DNA of 34,838 nt from Agrilactobacillus composti DSM 18527 = JCM 14202 (GCF_001436375.1 NZ_AZGA01000057.1:121296-156133); one strand, 5' to 3'. Counted from the first letter of the stretch, positions 1-8,294 are shown. Notes: generated by a model not told the origin, from the sequence alone. Numbers and translations are program-made.

Positions 1-1
1 G

Positions 2-286
2 AAAGGCCGGAAAACACCTAATACCACCAGCAAGCGAAATGCCAAAAACACGAAAGCTATCAACGGGTTTCATCTCAATGACTATGTCCAACTGCCTAAC
101 GGCCTAAGGGGCAATATTTCCGGATTCAGCGGTAAAACAGCTTGCTATGTAAAAGCTGGAGACGACCATTATTTGACGATCAACCCAAAATACAAACAGG
201 TCAATCTAAGCAAACTCAAAGTGATCCGGCACCAAAATAACTGGAACGTTGCTGAAATCAACACCTCAGACTACATGATGGCGTAA
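2..286 (+). CDS. iscB: IscB-like RNA-guided nuclease, C-terminal fragment
   Basis: Only the last 94 residues are in the window, and the gene is cut by the window edge. They align without gaps of note to the C-terminus of the second IscB at 33682-34838, at roughly 80% identity by eye. Shared stretches include FHLNDYVQLPN, ISGFSGKT and KLKVIRHQNNWNV. In IscB this region lies after the third RuvC motif and is expected to contact the target-adjacent motif and RNA. No catalytic residue is visible, so activity cannot be judged. The differences from the right copy show this is a diverged paralog, not a recent duplicate. The stop codon is TAA. Confidence 0.8.
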   Translation, partial: KGRKTPNTTSKRNAKNTKAINGFHLNDYVQLPNGLRGNISGFSGKTACYVKAGDDHYLTINPKYKQVNLSKLKVIRHQNNWNVAEINTSDYMMA

Positions 287-313
287 TAACTTTCTACGAA
301 AGTTAGTGCTATC
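277..313 (+). repeat. Decayed stop-codon hairpin of the left IscB element
   Basis: The stem core AACTTTC-TAC-GAAAGTT is intact, but the outer arms no longer match. The equivalent hairpin of the right copy (33653-33691) is a perfect 18-bp stem. This suggests the left element is older or under weaker constraint. Confidence 0.6.
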
Positions 314-405
314 CATCCTTAGGTTTTAACCAGAGGACTTCCGCACAATTCTATTAAATCACCGCGTTTATGCGTCCAAGTGCTAGCGCCTATGAAAGGG
401 CGGGA

Positions 406-434
406 TTGACCATGTCCTACGGGCAAGCTCTAAA
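406..434 (+). promoter_or_regulatory. Weak sigma-A promoter candidate
   Basis: TTGACC, a 17-bp spacer, then TCTAAA, ending 36 bp before the small gene at 471. The -35 is good and the -10 is poor. Confidence 0.3.
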
Positions 435-470
435 AATTAGTATTAAGTATCTAATTATCCCCAACTGTTT

Positions 471-701
471 ATGGATAGCGCCCCTGATTTCCTTAAAACT
501 AAACGAGCCACTAAACTGTTAAGCCTCATATCCTTCCTGATTGTTTTTATCGGCTTGACGCTAACGCCAAAGCAGGCAAGTTGGCTAACGCTCCTTTTAA
601 TCATGCTGGTTGGTTCAATATTTGTAATCATCCTAATCATGCCCCTATATGTTGTGGGCAGTTATCGGAAATGGGAACACCATAAAAAACGCCAAAACTA
701 A
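471..701 (+). CDS. Small two-helix membrane protein, unknown
   Basis: I do not recognise this 76-residue protein. It has a short charged N-terminus (about residues 1-14), two hydrophobic segments (about 16-33 and 40-63) separated by a short TPKQASW loop, and a basic tail ending KKRQN. This suggests a small integral membrane protein. No clear ribosome binding site precedes the ATG, so the start is uncertain and the gene may be a remnant. It sits between the left IscB element and a hairpin shared with the convergent small gene at 778-996. The membrane-like composition supports a real or recently real gene more than the start site does. Confidence 0.4.
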   Translation: MDSAPDFLKTKRATKLLSLISFLIVFIGLTLTPKQASWLTLLLIMLVGSIFVIILIMPLYVVGSYRKWEHHKKRQN

Positions 702-727
702 TGATCCAGCTTAAATCTGATCATGCA

Positions 728-769
728 AATAAGCCTTTGGAAAATTCAGTTATTTTCCGAGGGCTTATT
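728..769. terminator. Hairpin between two convergent small genes
   Basis: An 18-bp stem with two imperfect pairs joins AATAAGCCTTTGGAAAAT to its near complement ending at 769. T-tracts are poor on both sides, so terminator function is inferred from the position between convergent genes. Confidence 0.45.
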
Positions 770-777
770 AATATAGC

Positions 778-996
778 TTACTTTTTAGAATCATTCGAAA
801 AGAAACGCAACATCCTATCATAAACGCCCAGATACGTGAGCCCAATAAATACCAACCAAACAATCGCCAGACCAATGGCTAGGCCTAAAAAATTGGTGGT
901 TCGACCTCGAAACAGGTTGATAATGATAAAAACAAGTGGGATGAGCAACGCCTTTAGAAACAAAAGACTGCCCCGTTTGATGGCGAGCAACATCAT
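778..996 (-). CDS. Small two-helix membrane protein, unknown
   Basis: A 72-residue protein I cannot name. It starts with two Met codons and has hydrophobic segments at about residues 10-28 and 35-58 with an RGRTTNF loop between them. The tail is charged (RMLRFFSNDSKK). The start is supported by a strong GGGGGTG ribosome binding site about 5 nt upstream (1001-1007). Longer overlapping frames on either strand lack such a site. It stands alone upstream of the methionine operon terminator. The function is unknown; the sequence only shows a small membrane protein. Confidence 0.6.
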   Translation of the reverse strand: MMLLAIKRGSLLFLKALLIPLVFIIINLFRGRTTNFLGLAIGLAIVWLVFIGLTYLGVYDRMLRFFSNDSKK

Positions 997-1082
997 GACG
1001 CACCCCCTACTGCTAAAGCAGCGCCTAATCCGACAAGTTTATTATATTCCCTACGATTTGAAAGCGCTATCTTTATGCCCAT

Positions 1083-1116
1083 AAAAATAGCCAGGACAGC
1101 TGCCCTGGCTATTTTT
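1083..1116 (-). terminator. Terminator of the metE operon
   Basis: AAAAATAGCCAGG pairs with CCTGGCTATTTTT across a short loop, giving a T-run on the minus strand directly after the stop at 1119. The symmetric A/T arms would also allow it to work on the plus strand. Confidence 0.85.
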
Positions 1117-1118
1117 GA

Positions 1119-2981
1119 TTAAACTTTGGCGGTATTCTTGGCTTTGACATATTGGGCCAAGGCGCCGGAAATTTCGGCGTGTTGCATCGGCGTGGTGATG
1201 TGAATGCCGTTGAAGTGCTCACAAATCACATCTACTAATTCTTCAGCGATTTGCAGGCCAACTTCCCGTTCATTCCCGTCAGCTTCAGCCGCCTTCATCC
1301 GGGTCAAGGTGTCCTCCGATAAGCGGATGCCCGGCACTTCATGGTGCAAGAAGCGGGCATTGCGGTAGGACAATAATGGCAAGACCCCTACAAAAATGGG
1401 CACTTGAATGTCATTATCAGCCACTACTTTGGCCAGATCTACGGCAATTTGCGGATCAAAGATGGGTTGGGTGATGATGTAATCCGCCCCAGCGTCAACT
1501 TTGCGGGCAATGGTTTTGGGAATCCGGTCTAAGTTACGGACATTGGGATTCAAAGCCGCCCCCACGGAAAAGCTGCAGGCTTTGCCTAACTTACGCCCCG
1601 TGGGTGAAATACCTTCATTATATTTCTTGAAATAACTAATTAATTCCGTGGAATGGACATCATATACCGAGGTGGCCCCGGGCAAATCCCCGACTTTGGC
1701 CGGGTCGCCGGTGATCACTAGGACATCATCTAACCCCAACATGGATAAACCCATGATTTCAGCTTGCAGGCCGATCAGGTTATGATCCCGGGTGGTGACG
1801 TGGACTAACGGTGTGATGCCATATTCCAGCTTCAACTTAGCCGCCAGGGCCAAGTTACTGATGCGGGTGGTGGCCAGGGAGCCATCGGATAAAGTGATGG
1901 CGCCGATACCGGCTTCTGCTAAGGCTTGGGCACTCTTTAGAAAACGGTCGGTCCTTAAGGTCTTGGGTGGGTCTAATTCCACCAGTGGGACCTTTTTAGT
2001 TTTGACCGCTTCTAAGAAAGGATGGGTGCGGGCCACAGCGGCCTGGTTTTCAGCTTGTTGCTGGCGAACCTGAACGTTGATCTCCGGTTGAACCGGCTGG
2101 CGGCTCTTTAACCCAGCGAATAAGCCGGCAATATGTTCCGGCGTAGTACCGCAACAGCCCCCGATTAAGTGGGCGCCCTTTTGGCGGAAGGTCTCCGCAT
2201 AGGTGCGGAAATAAGCCGCGGATCCGTCATAGATCAACTGGCCGTGTTCCATATTGGGCAAACCCGCATTGGGATAAACCGCCAGGGGTGTCCCCAAAGG
2301 CAGTTGGGTCTTTTCCAACGCTTCATTCATCTGGTAGGGCCCCAAGTGACAGTTGGCCCCGGCTGCGGCCACCCCTAAGGCGGCCAATTCAGACAAGGCT
2401 TGGGTCAAAGTGGTGCCACCTTGCAGCACCCCGGGTTCGTACATGGTGACATTGGCCACAATGGGCAAATCCGTGAGACTTTGCACCACTTTAATGGCCC
2501 GTTTTAATTCGGCCAAGTCAAAATAAGTTTCCAACAGCAAACCATCGATGGCTTTAGTGGCCAACAGGACTTCAACCTGTTGGCGCACGCTGGCGTCAAT
2601 GGCGGCCGGCGTCAGTAAATCTGGGTCGGTGATATCCGTGGATCCGGCAATCCCCCCAATGGTGCCTAAGATATACACCGGTCGTTCACTGGCGACTTTG
2701 GCGGTGTGGGCCAGACTGACGGCGGCTTCATTAATGGCCGTCAACTTGTTTTCCAAGCCGTAGCGGCTGAGCTTGATGCTGTTAGCCGCATAAGTGTTAG
2801 TCTGGATCACATCAGCCCCGGCGGCGATATACGCCTGGTGAATTTGTAAAATATCGCCACCATGGGTGAGATTCAAAGATTCAAAATCATGGCTAATGCC
2901 ATATTGGCTGTAAAGTAAGGTCCCCATGGCCCCATCGGCCACCAGTACCTGATCTTGCAGTGCTTGTGCTAAATTTCCCAT
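1119..2981 (-). CDS. yitJ: Bifunctional homocysteine S-methyltransferase / 5,10-methylenetetrahydrofolate reductase
   Basis: This 620-residue protein fuses two cytosolic enzymes. Residues 1 to about 290 form a homocysteine S-methyltransferase domain with the zinc ligands Cys211 (GANCHLG) and Cys276/Cys277 (GGCCGTT). Residues from about 315 to the end form a MetF-type reductase that makes 5-methyltetrahydrofolate from methylene-THF, recognisable by VELDPPKT, VITGDPAK and ADYIITQPIFD. The architecture matches YitJ of Bacillus. The start lies 3 bp after the metE stop, with an AGGAG site inside metE, so the two genes are translated as an operon. The reductase would supply the methyl donor used by MetE, while the N-terminal domain may use other donors such as S-methylmethionine. 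The operon is under the upstream T-box. Confidence 0.93.
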   Translation of the reverse strand: MGNLAQALQDQVLVADGAMGTLLYSQYGISHDFESLNLTHGGDILQIHQAYIAAGADVIQTNTYAANSIKLSRYGLENKLTAINEAAVSLAHTAKVASERPVYILGTIGGIAGSTDITDPDLLTPAAIDASVRQQVEVLLATKAIDGLLLETYFDLAELKRAIKVVQSLTDLPIVANVTMYEPGVLQGGTTLTQALSELAALGVAAAGANCHLGPYQMNEALEKTQLPLGTPLAVYPNAGLPNMEHGQLIYDGSAAYFRTYAETFRQKGAHLIGGCCGTTPEHIAGLFAGLKSRQPVQPEINVQVRQQQAENQAAVARTHPFLEAVKTKKVPLVELDPPKTLRTDRFLKSAQALAEAGIGAITLSDGSLATTRISNLALAAKLKLEYGITPLVHVTTRDHNLIGLQAEIMGLSMLGLDDVLVITGDPAKVGDLPGATSVYDVHSTELISYFKKYNEGISPTGRKLGKACSFSVGAALNPNVRNLDRIPKTIARKVDAGADYIITQPIFDPQIAVDLAKVVADNDIQVPIFVGVLPLLSYRNARFLHHEVPGIRLSEDTLTRMKAAEADGNEREVGLQIAEELVDVICEHFNGIHITTPMQHAEISGALAQYVKAKNTAKV

Positions 2982-2984
2982 ATT

Positions 2985-5279
2985 TTAAACAGCTCCTACG
3001 GATACCTCCGCTCTAACTTCATCGGTAGCTTGAACCATGTTCTTCAAGGCAGCGATGGCTTCCGGTTCATTACGCGTTTTCAAACCACAATCGGGATTGA
3101 TCCAGAATTGATGGACATCAATGACCTGCAAAGCCCGATGAATATTTTGTTTGATTTCTTCAACACTTGGCACCCGTGGGCTATGGATATCATAAACCCC
3201 CAGGCCGATTTGTTTATCGTAAGTGACATTTTCAAAAGCCTTGATACTTTCACCATGGGACCGGGAAGTTTCGATGGAAATCACGTCCGCATCTAAAGCA
3301 CTGATGGCTGGCAGGATATCTTCGAAATCAGAGTAGCACATATGGGTATGGACCTGGGTGCTATCCTTGACCCCAGTAGTGGTGATCTTGAAGGCTTCAA
3401 CGGCATTATCCAGGTAAGCTTGGCGATATTTAGCCTTCAATGGCAGCCCTTCTCTTAAGGCAGGCTCGTCCACTTGGATGATGCGAATACCAGCATCTTC
3501 TAAGGCCTTGACCTCATGACGCAAAGCTAAGCCAATTTGGTCAGCCACGATGTTCTTTGGTAAGTCATCCCGGACAAAGCTCCAGTTGATGATAGTGACC
3601 GCACTGGTCAGCATCCCCTTCACCGGTTTCTTAGTCAAACTTTGGGCATAGACCGTCTCGTCAACCGTGATGGGTTCACTCCAAGACACATCCCCAAAGA
3701 TTAACGGTGGCCGTACGCACCGGGAACCATAGCTTTGAACCCAGCCATTATCTGTGGCATAAAAGCCGCTGAATTTTTGGCCAAAGTATTCCACCATGTC
3801 GGTCCGTTCAAATTCCCCATGGACTAAGACATCTAAGCCCAAGTCCTCTTGGATGTTGATCCAGCGTTTGGTTTCTTGTTTGATGAAGTCTTTGTATTCC
3901 CCGTCACTAATCTGTTTTTTCCGCCAAGCTAAGCGTTTAGCCCGCACTTCTTTAGATTGTGGGAAGCTGCCGATAGTGGTAGTTGGCAGTAAAGGTAAGT
4001 CCAAGGATTCTTGGGCAACGACCCGTTGTTTGTAAGGGCTGTGCCGTTCGACCTTGGACTGCAACATGGCGTCCACAGCCCGTTTAACTTCCGGATTGTT
4101 CCGGTGTTCCGACGTATTCAAGGCTTGTAGGGCCGCTTGTTGTTGGTCGATTTCAGCCGCCACATCTTTGTCATTGGCAAAGTCCGTCAACACTTTCAAC
4201 TCGCCCAATTTTTCATCGGCAAAGGCAATGCCGGCTTTGATGGTTGGGTCCAAGTGGGTTTCGTTTTTAGTGGTGATAGGGACGTGGAGCAAAGAGTTGC
4301 TAGGTTGCAACCACAGATGGTCGCTATCCACAACGGTTAATAAGTCTTTGATCAGTTCTGTTTTCTGAGAAAAGTCACTGCGCCAAACGTTGCGGCCGTC
4401 GATGATCCCGGCAGCTAAGATTTTGCCTGCGGGGAAGCCTAACGCCTTTAACTCCGGTAAAAGGGTGCCGTGATCATGGACGAAGTCAAAACCAAAGGCA
4501 TCCACATCGAAGTTTAAGATATCTTCCAAATAATCTGGGCGTTCGAAGTAAGTCTGTAATTCGACTTTTAATTCAGGGGCAGCGGCCCGGATGGCAGCTA
4601 GGGCTTGACGATACAATTGTAATTGCTTTGGATCAGTCAAAGTGACCAAGCTAGGTTCGTCTAATTGGATCCATTCTACGCCGTTGGCAGCTAATTCTTT
4701 CACCACTTGTTGATATAGTGGCAATAATTGGTTCAATAATGGGATCAATTCTGCAGTGGTCAAATGGGCATCGTGTAACTTAGATAATTTTAAGAAAGTC
4801 ACGGGGCCTAAGATAACGGGCTTGCCGTCAATGCCTAATTCGGCTTTAGCTTCTAAATAACGGGTTAACCAAGGGTTGTCCAATAATTTGAAGTTCACAT
4901 CGTCTAATTCAGGGACGATGTAGTGGTAGTTGGTGTTAAACCATTTGGTCATTTCAGCGGCCACGTGGTCTTTGGTGCCCCGGGCAATGGCGAAATATTC
5001 AGTCAAACTTAATTGGTGATCAAAGTTGCCAAAGCGTTTGGGAATGGCATTAAAAGCCACCGATGTATCTAAGACATGATCATAGTTGCTGTAATCAGCC
5101 ACGGGAATCACATCAATACCGGCTGCTTGTTGTTTCTTTAAAGCTTCTAGGCGAATGGCTTTAGTGCGTTTTGCAAATTCGGCTTCATCAATATCATGGC
5201 GCCAGAATTTCTCCAATGTGAATTTCCATTCACGTTTTTCACCTATACGGGGATACCCTAAATTGCTTGCTAATACCAT
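2985..5279 (-). CDS. metE: Cobalamin-independent methionine synthase MetE
   Basis: A full-length 764-residue 5-methyltetrahydropteroyltriglutamate--homocysteine methyltransferase, the last step of methionine synthesis. It has the two-barrel layout. The N-terminal half begins with [13 protein letters not shown] and the catalytic C-terminal half begins near [11 protein letters not shown]. Zinc ligands are visible as His646 and Cys648 (HTHMCYSDF) and Cys731 (NPDCGLKTR), each shifted by five from the well known E. coli positions (641, 643, 726). The ATG is preceded by AGGAGG at good spacing. It is the first gene of a two-gene operon behind a methionine T-box, so it should be induced when uncharged tRNA-Met accumulates. 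Confidence 0.97.
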   Translation of the reverse strand: MVLASNLGYPRIGEKREWKFTLEKFWRHDIDEAEFAKRTKAIRLEALKKQQAAGIDVIPVADYSNYDHVLDTSVAFNAIPKRFGNFDHQLSLTEYFAIARGTKDHVAAEMTKWFNTNYHYIVPELDDVNFKLLDNPWLTRYLEAKAELGIDGKPVILGPVTFLKLSKLHDAHLTTAELIPLLNQLLPLYQQVVKELAANGVEWIQLDEPSLVTLTDPKQLQLYRQALAAIRAAAPELKVELQTYFERPDYLEDILNFDVDAFGFDFVHDHGTLLPELKALGFPAGKILAAGIIDGRNVWRSDFSQKTELIKDLLTVVDSDHLWLQPSNSLLHVPITTKNETHLDPTIKAGIAFADEKLGELKVLTDFANDKDVAAEIDQQQAALQALNTSEHRNNPEVKRAVDAMLQSKVERHSPYKQRVVAQESLDLPLLPTTTIGSFPQSKEVRAKRLAWRKKQISDGEYKDFIKQETKRWINIQEDLGLDVLVHGEFERTDMVEYFGQKFSGFYATDNGWVQSYGSRCVRPPLIFGDVSWSEPITVDETVYAQSLTKKPVKGMLTSAVTIINWSFVRDDLPKNIVADQIGLALRHEVKALEDAGIRIIQVDEPALREGLPLKAKYRQAYLDNAVEAFKITTTGVKDSTQVHTHMCYSDFEDILPAISALDADVISIETSRSHGESIKAFENVTYDKQIGLGVYDIHSPRVPSVEEIKQNIHRALQVIDVHQFWINPDCGLKTRNEPEAIAALKNMVQATDEVRAEVSVGAV

Positions 5280-5318
5280 TCCTGATTCCTCCTTGATTAT
5301 CTGTGTGTCCGTAAAAAC

Positions 5319-5359
5319 AAAAAAAAGCCCTTAGCAAAATAAAACATTTTGCTAAGGGC
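5319..5359 (-). terminator. T-box-controlled terminator of metE
   Basis: A perfect 14-bp stem (GCCCTTAGCAAAAT with its complement) is followed by eight T on the minus strand. Its 5' arm begins with CCCTT, which also pairs with the AAGG of the T-box, so it is mutually exclusive with the antiterminator. Confidence 0.92.
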
Positions 5360-5612
5360 GTCTCATTGACGTGTTACCACCTTATTTTGCATATTGCTCA
5401 CACAACATGCCTCGACCGGTTCGCCCAGGTCAAGCCTGGTAAACCGTAACGCGCTAATGGGCGCACCCATCATGTCCTCATCCAAAGGATTCAAACATGC
5501 ACTGCTTCAAGACCATCTTCTAATTCGGTGACATTACCCTTTTCCATCTTCCGGGCTCTCTGTGAATTCACATAGAATTATACTCATCTTTTCATAGCAA
5601 TTTAATATGATT
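5319..5612 (-). promoter_or_regulatory. Methionine-type T-box leader
   Basis: The roughly 290-nt leader of metE carries the T-box motif AAGGTGGTAACACG (5370-5383), whose TGGT bulge would pair with the ACCA end of tRNA-Met. Flanking ACGTC and GACG make the second antiterminator helix. The stem I start AGAGAGCCCGG is near 5565. ATG triplets occur in the 3' side of stem I, with GGACATGATGGG (5466-5477) the best specifier candidate. I could not fold stem I with certainty. Methionine specificity follows from the regulated genes. Confidence 0.88.
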
Positions 5613-5619
5613 AAAGAGT

Positions 5620-5648
5620 AGTTTAACGGCAGTTGGGTCAAATGTCAA
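5620..5648 (-). promoter_or_regulatory. Promoter of the metE operon
   Basis: A perfect -35 TTGACA (5643-5648), a 17-bp spacer and -10 TAAACT (5620-5625). Transcription would start near 5612, just before the T-box leader. Confidence 0.8.
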
Positions 5649-5678
5649 GCTTATTTGCTCAAAATATTTATAGTCGGT

Positions 5679-6695
5679 TTAGTGGGCGCCCCATGAAATG
5701 GTGCCCTGGGCTGCTAAAATGGTATCGATGGCTTTTAATTCAGCGGCAGTAAAGTCTAAGTTGGCCAAGGCATGGACGTTATCCACCAATTGGGCGGGGC
5801 GGCTGGCACCCACTAGGACACTGGCCACTTCTGGTTCCCGCAAGTTCCAGGCTAAGGCCATCTCCGCTAAGGTTTGGCCCCGCTTTTGGGCTAAGTCATT
5901 TAATTGGGCCACTGTTTTCAAGGTAGCTTCAACTTGGGCCGGATGTAAGAAAGGACTGCTGGATTTTTTAGCCCGGGAATCTTCAGGAATACCGTGTAAG
6001 TACTTGTCCGTCAACAAACCTTGGGATAAGGCACTAAAGCCCACGGCTCCAATGCCAGCCTTACGCAATTCTGGGAAGACGTCTGTTTCCACTTCCCGGT
6101 TGAACATATTGTAGCGGGGTTGATGGATCACAAAGGGGGTCTTTAAATCCTTGAAGATCTTAGCAATGGCTGCCGTTTGCGCCCCACTGTAATTGGAAAT
6201 CCCCACATATAAGGTCTTACCCTCATGGACTAATTGGTCCAGGGCTAAGGCTGTCTCGGTGACATCGGTCTCAGGGTCTGGGCGGTGACTGTAAAAAATA
6301 TCCACATAATCTAAGCCTAAGCGCTGTAAACTCTGGTTGGCACTGGCAATGATACTTTTCCGGGAACCCCAGTCCCCATAAGGCCCGGGCCACATTTCAT
6401 AACCGGCTTTGCTGGCGATAATCATTTCGTCTCGGTAGGGTTTCATATCGTGAGCCATGATGCGGCCGAAGTTGGCTTCGGCACTGCCAGGCACGGGGCC
6501 GTAGTTGTTAGCCAAATCGTAATAGGTGATGCCTAGATCAAAGGCCTTGTGGATGATGGCTTGCTGGTTGGCCAGATTGTCCACGCTGCCAAAATTGTGC
6601 CAGAGGCCTAAGCCAATGGCCGATAATTTTAAGCCACTGTGGCCTAAGCGTTTGTAAACCATTTGATCATACCGGGTACTGTCTGCTTGATACAT
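5679..6695 (-). CDS. gpr: Aldo/keto reductase, L-glyceraldehyde 3-phosphate reductase type (YghZ/Gpr-like)
   Basis: A 338-residue NADPH-dependent aldo/keto reductase (single TIM barrel, cytosol). It closely follows E. coli YghZ: shared stretches include LGLWHNFG, FDLGIT, DLANNYGP, GSAEANFGR, KAGYEMWPGPYG, DIFYSHRPD and GIPEDSR. The catalytic set is visible as Asp and Tyr in DLANNYG, Lys in SKAGYE and His in YSHRP. The ATG follows an AAGGAGG site. The family reduces L-glyceraldehyde 3-phosphate and toxic aldehydes such as methylglyoxal; the substrate here is inferred. It is transcribed divergently from a MerR regulator, and its promoter has the classical 19-bp MerR spacer, so it is the likely target of that regulator. 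Confidence 0.9.
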   Translation of the reverse strand: MYQADSTRYDQMVYKRLGHSGLKLSAIGLGLWHNFGSVDNLANQQAIIHKAFDLGITYYDLANNYGPVPGSAEANFGRIMAHDMKPYRDEMIIASKAGYEMWPGPYGDWGSRKSIIASANQSLQRLGLDYVDIFYSHRPDPETDVTETALALDQLVHEGKTLYVGISNYSGAQTAAIAKIFKDLKTPFVIHQPRYNMFNREVETDVFPELRKAGIGAVGFSALSQGLLTDKYLHGIPEDSRAKKSSSPFLHPAQVEATLKTVAQLNDLAQKRGQTLAEMALAWNLREPEVASVLVGASRPAQLVDNVHALANLDFTAAELKAIDTILAAQGTISWGAH

Positions 6696-6772
6696 AAAAA
6701 ATGTCCTCCTTAAAAAAACGACGTGCTGTTTGTCAATTTCGCCTTGTTTATCCCAGGGCTTATGTTAAAGTT

Positions 6773-6803
6773 AGTGTACTACTTCAAGTCAACTTGAAGT
6801 AAA
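6773..6803 (-). promoter_or_regulatory. MerR-type promoter and operator of the aldo/keto reductase
   Basis: On the minus strand, -35 TTTACT (6798-6803) and -10 TACACT (6773-6778) are 19 bp apart, the over-long spacing that MerR regulators correct by twisting DNA. The spacer is filled by the palindrome TACTTCAAG-TCAA-CTTGAAGTA (6780-6801). The divergent merR promoter probably overlaps it, giving autoregulation. Confidence 0.82.
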
Positions 6804-6823
6804 GTCTTTTTTAAGGAGTGCCT

Positions 6824-7291
6824 ATGAAAACTTATTCCATCAGTACTGTTTCTAAAATGTACCACTTACCCGCTTCCACCTTGCGTTACTATGAGGAACT
6901 GGGTTTGTTATATAACGTGGGCCGTGATGGCATTCGCCGGGTCTACACCGACCAGCATTTATCCCGGTTGAGTGCTATTTGTTGTTTTAAAAATGCGGGG
7001 ATGACCTTAAAAGAATTACAACTCCTTTTAAATTATGAATCTGAGAATAACGATTTGTCCGCTGTTATTGAATTACTGCAAGCCCACGATGTGCGCCTCA
7101 AAGAACAGCTGGCCTTATTGTTGGATAATGAAAATCATATTCAACGAAAATTACACTTTTACCAAGACATCGCTGCCGCTGAAAAGGCTGGTAAACCGGC
7201 ACCGGAATGGGCTGATTATAAGACAAAGAACTTTATTCCTGCTCATGACTATTTTGGCCCGGCACCACAGCCTGTTGGGGTTGAAGAATAA
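6824..7291 (+). CDS. MerR family transcriptional regulator
   Basis: A 155-residue regulator with an N-terminal MerR winged helix-turn-helix (YSISTVSKMYHLPASTLRYYEELGLL, residues about 3-28, with RRVYTD in the wing) and a dimerising coiled coil around residues 80-115 (IELLQAHDVRLKEQ onward). The C-terminus is short with no cysteine pair, so this is not a metal sensor. It resembles the AKR-linked MerR type of lactobacilli that senses aldehyde or oxidative stress. The ATG at 6824 is chosen over an in-frame GTG six bases upstream because that GTG overlaps the AAGGAG ribosome binding site. It is divergent from the aldo/keto reductase and likely activates it. A decayed paralog lies at 7698-7926. 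Confidence 0.88.
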   Translation: MKTYSISTVSKMYHLPASTLRYYEELGLLYNVGRDGIRRVYTDQHLSRLSAICCFKNAGMTLKELQLLLNYESENNDLSAVIELLQAHDVRLKEQLALLLDNENHIQRKLHFYQDIAAAEKAGKPAPEWADYKTKNFIPAHDYFGPAPQPVGVEE

Positions 7292-7332
7292 AACCCTGGG
7301 CGCTGCCAAATACTAGATAGGAGGACATCGTC

Positions 7333-7674
7333 ATTAATTTAGATAAAGCCTATCCGTTAATCGCCTATCAACTGCGGACCTCCTTTGCGTTTGATAAAGT
7401 ACCTTTCACCAAGGACGTGATTGAAGTTCGCCATGCCCTTGATAAGGCCTACAAGATTGACAAAATCGTTATCTTAATTTCCAATCGGTCTCAAAGTGGC
7501 GCTGACCTGCTGTTTTTGAAGGCTCAGTTTAATGTGCTGTCGTTTTTAGGGCGCTATGGCGTTCATTTTCAACTCACGAACGATTTAGGGACTGCCCCAC
7601 AGTTCGCTGGTGCTCAATATGCGCTGCCTACCTCAGAGTTTGATCGCGTTGAACAAGAATTGACACAAAAATAA
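7333..7674 (+). CDS. Small protein of unknown function with apparent ATT start
   Basis: I do not recognise this 113-residue soluble protein. An in-frame TAG at 7318 and a strong AGGAGGA site at 7319-7325 fix where translation should begin. The only codon at good spacing (7 nt) is ATT at 7333, giving a protein beginning NLDKAYPLIAYQLRTSF after the initiator. The alternative GTG at 7417 has no such site and would remove 28 residues of plausible sequence. The body has alternating hydrophobic strands (KIVILISN, GRYGVHFQL). It lies 41 bp after merR and is probably co-transcribed. It may be a cryptic gene whose ATG mutated to ATT, or a gene truly using ATT. Confidence 0.6.
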   Translation: MNLDKAYPLIAYQLRTSFAFDKVPFTKDVIEVRHALDKAYKIDKIVILISNRSQSGADLLFLKAQFNVLSFLGRYGVHFQLTNDLGTAPQFAGAQYALPTSEFDRVEQELTQK

Positions 7675-7697
7675 AGCTAATCAGTAAGAACCATGTC

Positions 7698-7926
7698 CTT
7701 TTGAATCTGAGAATCACGATTTTTCAGCTGTTATTGAATTGTTGCAGGTATATTGCCGTGACCCGTTGCTTTTCAGGCGTACCAGCCAAAACTAAATTCA
7801 GCAGCTATGGCTTTATATTGAGGCATCACAACTGCTGGAAAGTCTGTTAAACCAGTCTGAACTAACTGCATTATAAATTAAAAATATTTAGCCAAGCTTA
7901 CAATTATTTTGGCATCATGTTTTAAA
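7698..7926 (+). pseudogene. Decayed second copy of the MerR regulator gene
   Basis: Three stretches match the intact MerR at 6824-7291 in order but in shifted frames: ESENHDFSAVIELLQ against ESENNDLSAVIELLQ, a 27-residue segment beginning IQQLWLYIEASQ in register with IQRKLHFYQDIA, and HYKLKIFSQAYNYFG against DYKTKNFIPAHDYFG. The N-terminal DNA-binding part is missing. It is a frameshifted remnant of a MerR paralog. The rest of the gap 7927-8120 shows no gene. Confidence 0.75.
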
Positions 7927-8120
7927 ATACCCCGGCCAAAAAATAAACCGTTTCCAAATCAATAAATTGATTCTTGCTATCTTATTATGGAAATTTTACA
8001 GTAATTTAAGATACCCCCTGTTTTGTCTGACCCAACTCTAATCCCCTGGCCATGAAGCCCCAATCCCCCTGTGTTATACCTATTATTGTACACAATTTAT
8101 TTTGGGAGGTTGTTTGTTTT

Positions 8121-8282
8121 ATGGATATCATTATTATGTTGATCATTACCTTGATGTTTCTGAAAGTCATCATCAAAGGTAAGTTTGATAAACGGGATTT
8201 TATGTTATGGATTCTCACCTTTGTCCTGGTGGTCGTCTTGTTTAAGTTACACGCAACAAGTAACTTGAATCTCAATTTATAG
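8121..8282 (+). CDS. Small membrane protein partner of DsbB (DUF5993-like)
   Basis: A 53-residue protein with two membrane segments (residues about 2-17 and 27-43) and a short basic loop KGKFDKRD. The C-terminus HATSNLNLNL resembles the conserved end I recall for DUF5993 proteins, which often precede disulfide-bond proteins. The start ATG at 8121 follows a GGGAGGT site; a longer frame from 8052 has no such site and adds a poorly conserved-looking tail. Its stop is 12 bp before the DsbB-like gene, so the two form an operon. A role in DsbB folding or partner binding is only an inference. Confidence 0.7.
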   Translation: MDIIIMLIITLMFLKVIIKGKFDKRDFMLWILTFVLVVVLFKLHATSNLNLNL

Positions 8283-8294
8283 GGGGTGCTTCTA

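Larger units (their letters stand above)
1..363 (+). mobile_element. Right end of an IscB element (partial, left copy)
   Basis: This is the 3' part of an IscB-type element: the nuclease C-terminus, a decayed hairpin over the stop codon, and a short conserved tail. The tail, with CCTTAGGTTTTAACC and GGACTTCCGCACA followed by CTATTAAAT, recurs beside the second IscB gene near 33607-33652 in opposite orientation. Similarity between the copies stops at about 363 here, which I take as the approximate element edge. The 5' part, where the guide RNA of IscB systems is normally encoded, is outside the window. Confidence 0.7.

Noticed and set aside
836-1084. 82-codon plus-strand frame opposite the small gene 778-996
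   Set aside because: No ribosome binding site, basic composition typical of an antisense shadow; the minus-strand gene has a strong site and membrane segments.
5698-6114. 138-codon frame opposite the aldo/keto reductase
   Set aside because: Shadow of a well recognised gene.
6818-6823. GTG start six bases upstream of the merR ATG
   Set aside because: It overlaps the AAGGAG ribosome binding site, so ATG 6824 is used.
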